Position numbers and translations under genes: made by a program
The notes under the pieces: generated by a model
What the model was told of the DNA's origin: nothing
The model's input: only the letters and a program-made list of their open reading frames with translations
Database searches by the model: none
From: a virus
Strand: one strand, 5' to 3'
Virus record (IMG/VR): IMGVR_UViG_3300030333_002897
Coordinates: 1-43,179 of that record
Length of the DNA stretch: 43,179 nucleotides
Part shown: positions 39,776 to 43,179 of the stretch, piece by piece
Position numbering within the stretch: the first letter of the stretch is position 1
How the letters are laid out: each line of letters starts with the position of its first letter

Positions 39776-40136
39776 TGATTACACATAAAGCCCCCCGAAG
39801 CATATCCTCCCCTCGTTTTACCAACACCTTGCTCATGTGCTGAGAACATTGCATGTGATGACGCACCGCACGATAGCTCTTCTTCCTCAGGTAATAGATG
39901 TAGACAGCATCCATCTCCTTGGGGAAATCCTGAAACACATTCCGCCACGCTTGATCCATATCCAAGACCACCTGGCTATCCTGACCAGAGGAAGCATCCC
40001 TCTGAGCAGCAGCCCCTTCCAGCATGATCTTGTACTCAATGCCGTATGGTTTAAACCCACAGTCCCTCCGTATCTCTGCCTCGTCAAGTCGATCCTTCCA
40101 CCTGACCCAAGCCCTCATCATCAATTCAATGTCCAT
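39756..40136 (-). CDS. Antitermination protein Q-like (phage_antitermQ type)
   Basis: 126 residues from ATG 40136. The pattern ELMMRAWVRWKDRLDEAEIR, CGFKPYGIEYK, then DMDQAWRNVFQDFPKEMDAV, YIYYLRKKSYRAVRHHMQCS and VLVKRGEDMLRGAL matches the phage-82/P21-type Q family (W..W start, central acidic part, HTH-like end). Such proteins bind near the late promoter, load on paused polymerase and make it ignore terminators. The position fits: the last regulatory gene, followed by a promoter-like site, a terminator and the lysis/late genes. The ORF's extension to 40166 is unneeded. Confidence 0.7.
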   Translation of the reverse strand: MDIELMMRAWVRWKDRLDEAEIRRDCGFKPYGIEYKIMLEGAAAQRDASSGQDSQVVLDMDQAWRNVFQDFPKEMDAVYIYYLRKKSYRAVRHHMQCSQHMSKVLVKRGEDMLRGALCVIMDKSRF

Positions 40137-40335
40137 GAAAACCTCTTGATGAAAACACAGTAACAAACCGATTCAGTTGTTTCTTGAGTTTTATATTTCT
40201 GATCATATTAGCCACAGTAGTTAGTTCCTCATCACTTGAAGCAACTATCATGAATTCGATATTCCCCAATTTTATCAGAGTGGCCTTCCCCTTGTAGCAT
40301 TTACCATTAGCCTCCCCTTCACCTAATTCCAACAT
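40126..40335 (-). CDS. Small protein of unknown function preceding the Q-like gene
   Basis: 69 residues, not recognised. ATG 40335 has GGGAGGAA four bases upstream, an excellent ribosome site. The product is beta-alpha (GKATLIKLGNIEFMIVASSD, EELTTVANMIRNIKLKKQLN) with a basic end, compatible with a small regulatory or binding protein. It overlaps the Q-like gene by 11 bases, so the two are translated together. Confidence 0.65.
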   Translation of the reverse strand: MLELGEGEANGKCYKGKATLIKLGNIEFMIVASSDEELTTVANMIRNIKLKKQLNRFVTVFSSRGFHGH

Positions 40336-40352
40336 AATTCCTCCCGATTGAA

Positions 40353-40426
40353 GAAGCGAAGCCCGCCAGGGCGATAGCTTCTGTGTCGCACTAAATATAT
40401 ATACCCCCCTTAGGGGTTATATATTG
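40353..40426. other. Intergenic region with two hairpins
   Basis: In the 134-base gap 40336-40469: a hairpin GAAGC...GCTTC with inner GCCC/GGGC (40353-40381), and AATATATA(T)ACCCC-CCTTA-GGGGTTATATATT (about 40394-40426, one bulge). The second shares the CCCCC(T)TTAGGGG core with the hairpin at 30243. No gene is seen here. They may end or attenuate the upstream regulatory transcript. Confidence 0.5.
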
Positions 40427-40449
40427 AAGACCAATCCCGCGCACGATGT

Positions 40450-40464
40450 ATCTATAGACCTATA
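40450..40464. promoter_or_regulatory. Operator-like motif, copy at left end of regulatory cluster
   Basis: ATCTATAGACCTATA; the complement of 42598-42612 differs from it at one base (G for A in the middle). GGCTATAGGC follows 11 bases later. It lies between the gene ending at 40470 and the gene starting at 40335. Confidence 0.5.
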
Positions 40465-40469
40465 AAGCG

Positions 40470-40655
40470 TTATTGGCTATAGGCATTATTGAGCTTATGG
40501 GCGTAAGCATGAGCCTGAGACCACAAACGACAACGAATCCCCGTATAAGGCTTAGGCATTTCATTGACCCGCCAGAACCCTCGACCCAGACTCGGATAGA
40601 AAGTCTTGTAGGTGTGTGGCTTCACTTGTACAGGTACCTTTCCGACTTCGGACAT
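40470..40655 (-). CDS. Small protein of unknown function
   Basis: 61 residues, not recognised. ATG 40655 has GGAG eight bases upstream and overlaps the previous gene by 34 bases. The product is aromatic and basic (HTYKTFYPSLGRGFWRVNEM, then RCRLWSQAHAYAHKLNNAYS), a pattern seen in small phage early proteins of unknown role. The operator-like repeat lies just after its stop. Confidence 0.6.
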   Translation of the reverse strand: MSEVGKVPVQVKPHTYKTFYPSLGRGFWRVNEMPKPYTGIRCRLWSQAHAYAHKLNNAYSQ

Positions 40656-41071
40656 TCCTGTTCTCCAGTGTAGTGTGAGTAGACCCGCCGGGCGAACGTC
40701 TCAGATACAGAGCACTCCGCCGCAATCCTTTTAGGCTTTGCTTTCGGGTGTTCTTGCATGTACCCAATACAACGCTTGTGGGCGGTATGAGTGACCGTTT
40801 CAACCTGAGCAATAGAAAACCCCGTGAGCTCTGATAGTTTCTTGCAGGATGCTCCGGGGTACTTCTCCTGGTACTCCTTAACCAGTCGTTTGATGTTCTG
40901 CCATGTGGGTTTCCTGAGATCATAGGATTTCTTCACCTCCTCCCATTGCACGTTTTCATGTTGAGACAGCAGGGCCTCCAGAACAGCAGTCATCGGGATA
41001 CCAACGTCATTCGCGATAGACTGCAGATCGTCGTGTATCCCTGGGGACATCCCGACCATCTTACGAGCCAT
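40622..41071 (-). CDS. Putative DNA-binding regulator (RHH-like N-terminus, HTH-like C-terminus)
   Basis: 149 residues. Residues 1-38 (MARKMVGMSPGIHDDLQSIA, VGIPMTAVLEALLSQH) look like a ribbon-helix-helix; residues 55-100 hold an HTH-like unit (WQNIKRLVKEYQEKYPGASC, KKLSELTGFSIAQVETV), and residues 108-135 another (KPKRIAAECSVSETFARRVY). Its N-terminus is similar to that of the protein at 41895 (MVG...D.L...A...LL.AL), indicating paralogues. Probably binds DNA as a dimer. The first codons overlap the MazG-like gene by 11 bases. Confidence 0.65.
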   Translation of the reverse strand: MARKMVGMSPGIHDDLQSIANDVGIPMTAVLEALLSQHENVQWEEVKKSYDLRKPTWQNIKRLVKEYQEKYPGASCKKLSELTGFSIAQVETVTHTAHKRCIGYMQEHPKAKPKRIAAECSVSETFARRVYSHYTGEQECPKSERYLYK

Positions 41072-41444
41072 TGATAATCCTCGCTACTTTAGCCTGCACA
41101 TCGGGGAACATTCCCCCCTCAGTCATCGCCAGCTCTAGAGCATCCAGCAATTGTTGCTCCCTACCAGAGTGGACAGAGTCAGACATAGCCAAGTAATCGA
41201 AGATCTTCTGGGTTTTCTTTTGGACCAGGCCATAATCTAGGGTCAGGGGTAAGTCCTGGTTATCCCGATAGACAGAATACACGGCTAGGATGTCATGAAA
41301 CTCCAGTTTGATTTTCTCCTGGTTACTGATCCCATTGACTGGGTCACAGCTATCCACACCAAACCGAAGGGCCTTCATGCACTCCTTAGAAAGCTCAGAA
41401 CATTCCTCAGCCAATTGCGCTAGCAGTACTTCAGATTTATTCAT
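41061..41444 (-). CDS. MazG-like nucleotide pyrophosphohydrolase
   Basis: 127 residues of the all-alpha NTP-PPase type. Metal-binding acidic motifs: LAEECSELSKECMKALRFG (EExxE with following acidic residues) and KIKLEFHDILAVYSVYRDN (ExxD-type). It would lower specific nucleotide triphosphates or ppGpp-like signals; the substrate is unknown. It is placed among regulatory genes, far from the first pyrophosphohydrolase at 2385. Start ATG 41444, in the gap after the HTH gene. Confidence 0.78.
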   Translation of the reverse strand: MNKSEVLLAQLAEECSELSKECMKALRFGVDSCDPVNGISNQEKIKLEFHDILAVYSVYRDNQDLPLTLDYGLVQKKTQKIFDYLAMSDSVHSGREQQLLDALELAMTEGGMFPDVQAKVARIINGS

Positions 41445-41448
41445 GTTG

Positions 41449-41703
41449 TTATCCTCCGGGGATATAAGTAGGGTGGGGGTCTTCTATCCTTTGGATAGGA
41501 ATATCTTCTTTACCCAATACCTCCAGCCGGTATCCGTAGTAATCCAGGAATCTCTTGAAGGTCAGCAGATGAGGTTTCTTGACCCCATGATTCCGCCAGT
41601 TATAAACCGTCGACACTGAGTTACCTGATCCCTCCGAAACCTGTTGAGCACAATCCAGTTGTAACCGGCGAATGATTTCTTGCAGTGCTTCATCAGTTGT
41701 CAT
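41449..41703 (-). CDS. Small HTH regulator (Cro/phage-repressor-like)
   Basis: 84 residues from ATG 41703 (AAGGA eight bases upstream); the long frame to 41790 overlaps the preceding gene and is not credible. The sequence TDEALQEIIRRLQLDCAQQV, SGNSVSTVYNWRNHGVKKPH, LLTFKRFLDYYGYRLEVL is typical of a short HTH protein with an MTxxEA start, similar in layout to Cro-like proteins. The C-terminal tail is Pro-rich. Likely binds an operator such as the palindromes at 42585. Confidence 0.7.
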   Translation of the reverse strand: MTTDEALQEIIRRLQLDCAQQVSEGSGNSVSTVYNWRNHGVKKPHLLTFKRFLDYYGYRLEVLGKEDIPIQRIEDPHPTYIPGG

Positions 41704-41905
41704 TGTCTTCATCCTTCTCACAGAGTAGGGGTGTTCCATAGAGTTCCATGCAATCGGCCCTACCACCCGGCCAGTTAATCTCCCTGGCACAATCCTCGCA
41801 GTAATAAGACCTGGTAGACTTATTGAAATAATTCGCTCCGGGTTTTTGGCAAGCCGTTACGTTACAGCTACCACCCTTAAGTCCTTTATCCGGATTATTG
41901 GTCAT
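41693..41905 (-). CDS. Small zinc-ribbon-like phage protein
   Basis: 70 residues with four cysteines in a zinc-binding arrangement: CNVTACQKPGANYFNKSTRS (C-x4-C), then YYCEDCAREIN (C-x2-C). A near-identical pattern (CN.TACQ.PGA..YN.S) is common, from memory, in small proteins of phages of several hosts. It may act as a metal-binding adaptor. Its stop overlaps the HTH regulator by 11 bases; its start overlaps the preceding gene by 11. Confidence 0.72.
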   Translation of the reverse strand: MTNNPDKGLKGGSCNVTACQKPGANYFNKSTRSYYCEDCAREINWPGGRADCMELYGTPLLCEKDEDNDN

Positions 41906-42233
41906 CGTTAATTTCCTTCATTGCACGTTTAACCTGGGCCAGGGTGAATCGGGACCTCATCGCTATTTTCTCCGGATCAGCTTCCTCCTCCATCAGTACC
42001 CTGACGGATTTGACCAGGGCCTGCCATGAGTGCTTCTGTCGTAGCTTCTGGCTGGGGTATCGGGTTCTGATCATCTCCCAATCCAGGTCGATAATGCCGA
42101 GCTCTTCAGCTTCCCCTGAGGCCATCAGAACCAGGGCTGATAGTAGCCCCTGTTGAGAAACCCTTTTCATCCGCGCCACTCGGCGTAGTTTATCTAAGGC
42201 CTCCTTCCGGATGCCCACCATGTTTTGAGCCAT
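41895..42233 (-). CDS. Putative RHH/HTH regulator, paralogue of the protein at 40622
   Basis: 112 residues from ATG 42233 (TAATG junction with the previous gene). The first 37 residues (MAQNMVGIRKEALDKLRRVA, KRVSQQGLLSALVLMA) match the RHH-like start of the protein at 40622, and KIAMRSRFTLAQVKRAMKEI resembles its SELTGFSIAQVETV helix-turn-helix part. Probably a DNA-binding dimer. The open frame to 42257 starts inside the upstream gene and is not used. Confidence 0.65.
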   Translation of the reverse strand: MAQNMVGIRKEALDKLRRVARMKRVSQQGLLSALVLMASGEAEELGIIDLDWEMIRTRYPSQKLRQKHSWQALVKSVRVLMEEEADPEKIAMRSRFTLAQVKRAMKEINDDQ

Positions 42234-42532
42234 TAACGGTTCCTCCCATCTACCCAAGCCCAGATTGTTGATTCACTCGTTTTACCTAATCCGACCAGGA
42301 GGGTCTTCAGTTTGGAAGGAGGGATGCCCCCATGATCATAGAGGATCCGAGCTGCCCTGACTATTTCGTCGGGTATCTTAGCCCCCTGGTGGTATTGACC
42401 TAACCGGCGTAGACTGAGACCCATAGTCTGAGCTCGATGATAGACAGCTTTTTCAGTGATGCCCACCATCTCCCCTATTTCCTTTGCTGACAGGATACCA
42501 GCATGTTGCTCGATTACCTTGTTAATACTCAT
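42233..42532 (-). CDS. HTH regulator, first gene of the leftward regulatory block
   Basis: 99 residues. The N-terminus holds an HTH (SAKEIGEMVGITEKAVYHRA) followed by a second helical unit (QTMGLSLRRLGQYHQ) and a third (PPSKLKTLLVGLGKTSESTI). The layout resembles small phage regulators with repeated homeodomain-like helices. It is the gene nearest to the divergent intergenic region with overlapping palindromes at 42585-42616, so it is the best candidate for the protein that binds them, or for autoregulation. Confidence 0.65.
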   Translation of the reverse strand: MSINKVIEQHAGILSAKEIGEMVGITEKAVYHRAQTMGLSLRRLGQYHQGAKIPDEIVRAARILYDHGGIPPSKLKTLLVGLGKTSESTIWAWVDGRNR

Positions 42533-42584
42533 ATCGTTCCCACATCAGTGAATACGGGATCATTAAACCATATCGGGGGGTCTC

Positions 42585-42616
42585 TGTATACAGCCTATAT
42601 AGGCCTATAGATCTAT
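42585..42616. promoter_or_regulatory. Overlapping palindromes, probable operator between divergent blocks
   Basis: Four overlapping perfect palindromes: TGTATACA (42585-42592), GCCTATATAGGC (42593-42604), TATAGGCCTATA (42598-42609), ATAGATCTAT (42607-42616). They lie in the 154-base gap between the leftward and rightward early genes. The complement of 42598-42612 recurs with one mismatch at 40450-40464. Confidence 0.7.
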
Positions 42617-42631
42617 GCTGGAAGGTTTCCG

Positions 42632-42661
42632 TTTACACGAGACCCTGCAATGTTTTAAGGT
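42632..42661 (+). promoter_or_regulatory. Candidate rightward early promoter (TTTACA, TAAGGT)
   Basis: -35 TTTACA at 42632-42637; -10 TAAGGT at 42656-42661 with an 18-base spacer (or TTAAGG with 17). It shares the TTTACA of the other strong promoters. It drives the gene at 42687, and through it the primase operon across the join. Confidence 0.55.
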
Positions 42662-42686
42662 AGCCGTTCAATCTGGGAGAACCACA

Positions 42687-42860
42687 ATGAAGAAAGTCAC
42701 TAAGTTCGAAGAAATCAAAGAAGCCATCGATAATAACCAGCCCCTCTACCTGAAGGACGACGAGCTGTTCTGTTCCTTTACCACGGAGTTCTGGATGTTG
42801 TGCCCCCTCATCATGATTTTCAAAAGCCTGGCCAAAGGCGAAATTTACCGGGAGGAGTAA
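42687..42860 (+). CDS. 57-residue small protein, first gene of the rightward block
   Basis: Not recognised. ATG 42687 has GGGAG eight bases upstream; the open frame to 42615 precedes this ATG without a ribosome site. The product has a charged helix (MKKVTKFEEIKEAIDNNQPL) and a hydrophobic run (FWMLCPLIMIFKSLAKG) that might be a short membrane or interface helix. The next gene starts at the overlapping TAATG. Probably an early host-takeover or regulatory protein, by position only. Confidence 0.6.
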   Translation: MKKVTKFEEIKEAIDNNQPLYLKDDELFCSFTTEFWMLCPLIMIFKSLAKGEIYREE

Positions 42861-43030
42861 TGGAAAACATCGTAACCATCAGTCAGATTGCGAAAGAGCT
42901 CGGGGTAAGTTACCACGTAGCACGAAATAAACTACGCCGGAATGAGGAAGCCAAGAAGTACCGGAAGAAGCTAGGTCACACTGTTGTCTATGACGAAGCT
43001 GTCATGGGGATCATTAAATGCGACCAGTAG
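42860..43030 (+). CDS. Small HTH DNA-binding protein
   Basis: 56 residues from ATG 42860, with GGAGGAG seven bases upstream; the frame to 42800 is shadow. The product reads IVTISQIAKELGVSYHVARN then KLRRNEEAKKYRKKLGHTVV, a MerR/excisionase-type winged HTH. Excisionase-like proteins usually pair with an integrase, which is absent here, so a transcription role is more likely. Its end overlaps the primase start by 13 bases. Confidence 0.7.
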   Translation: MENIVTISQIAKELGVSYHVARNKLRRNEEAKKYRKKLGHTVVYDEAVMGIIKCDQ

Positions 43031-43179
43031 ACTTTCTCCATAAAGTATGGGGGAGAGTTTGCGAACCAGGGGACTATGTCTTCCTGTCGATAAAAGACCC
43101 GAGGTGGAAAGACTTTCATTTCAAGTGGGATGCATCGATAAAGGGTCGGATAAGGGATTGGCTCAGACAGAACAACCCA
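43018..43179 (+). CDS. Primase-helicase, true 5' end (continues at base 1)
   Basis: ATG 43018 is preceded by GGGGA at a normal distance and starts RPVDFLHKVWGRVCEPGDYV..., reading on in the same frame into the sequence repeated at bases 1-98. Joining 43018-43080 with 1-1833 gives a 1896-base gene. Bases 43081-43178 are the second copy of the terminal repeat. See the entry at 1 for function. Confidence 0.85.
   Translation, partial: MRPVDFLHKVWGRVCEPGDYVFLSIKDPRWKDFHFKWDASIKGRIRDWLRQNNP
43081..43178. repeat. Terminal direct repeat, right copy
   Basis: Exact copy of bases 1-98. Base 43179 (a) differs from base 99 (t). Confidence 0.95.

Noticed and set aside
42860-43030. Excisionase pointing to temperate lifestyle
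   Set aside because: The HTH type is shared by many non-excisionase regulators, and no integrase or attachment site was found anywhere in the complete genome.

Overview
The window is a complete tailed-phage genome (siphovirus-like Caudoviricetes) of about 43.08 kb in circularised form. The first 98 bases recur as bases 43081-43178, and one gene, a primase-helicase, reads through the join. It starts at 43018 and continues at base 1. The host is very probably Gram-negative: there is an inner/outer membrane spanin pair, a muramidase endolysin, and a phage-encoded protein with a signal peptide and outer-membrane beta-barrel features. No integrase, tRNA, CRISPR array or insertion sequence was seen. 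There are HTH regulators and a Q-type antiterminator, but nothing for integration.

Layout. (1) A rightward early/replication block runs from 42687 across the join to 16356. It holds small regulators, a primase-helicase, nucleotide enzymes (kinase, MazG-like pyrophosphohydrolase, two tandem thymidylate-synthase-fold proteins, dCMP deaminase), a uracil-DNA-glycosylase/DNA polymerase I fusion, a Cas4-like nuclease, a Sak4-like ATPase, an SSB-like protein, a SNF2 helicase, a VRR nuclease, a DenV-type UV glycosylase and a DEDDh exonuclease. It ends at a strong terminator at 16384-16425. (2) A leftward late block, 36579 to 16432, runs in order: large terminase, portal, MuF-like protein, scaffold, major capsid, head-tail connectors, tail tube, frameshifted tail chaperones, tape measure, tail tip, fibres. 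(3) A rightward two-gene 'moron' with its own promoter sits at 36579-37225. (4) A leftward regulatory and lysis block runs from 42532 to 37250. It holds HTH/RHH proteins, a MazG-like protein, a Q-like antiterminator, a predicted late promoter and terminator, small terminase, holin, endolysin, membrane proteins and spanins.

How the parts work together. Divergent early transcription starts around 42533-42686, where overlapping palindromes lie. The left arm makes Q, which probably lets polymerase starting at a promoter inside the 3' end of Q pass a terminator at 39628-39656 and transcribe the lysis and small-terminase genes. Polymerase may then continue past the moron into the head and tail genes. 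The right arm makes the replisome and nucleotide pool. The most striking signal is a T4-like set of nucleotide enzymes: pyrophosphohydrolase, TS-fold enzyme with Asp where thymidylate synthases have the substrate-selecting Asn, dNMP kinase and dCMP deaminase. It suggests, but does not prove, that pyrimidines in this phage's DNA are modified at C5.

All family assignments come from reading motifs by eye; no database search or structure prediction was run.
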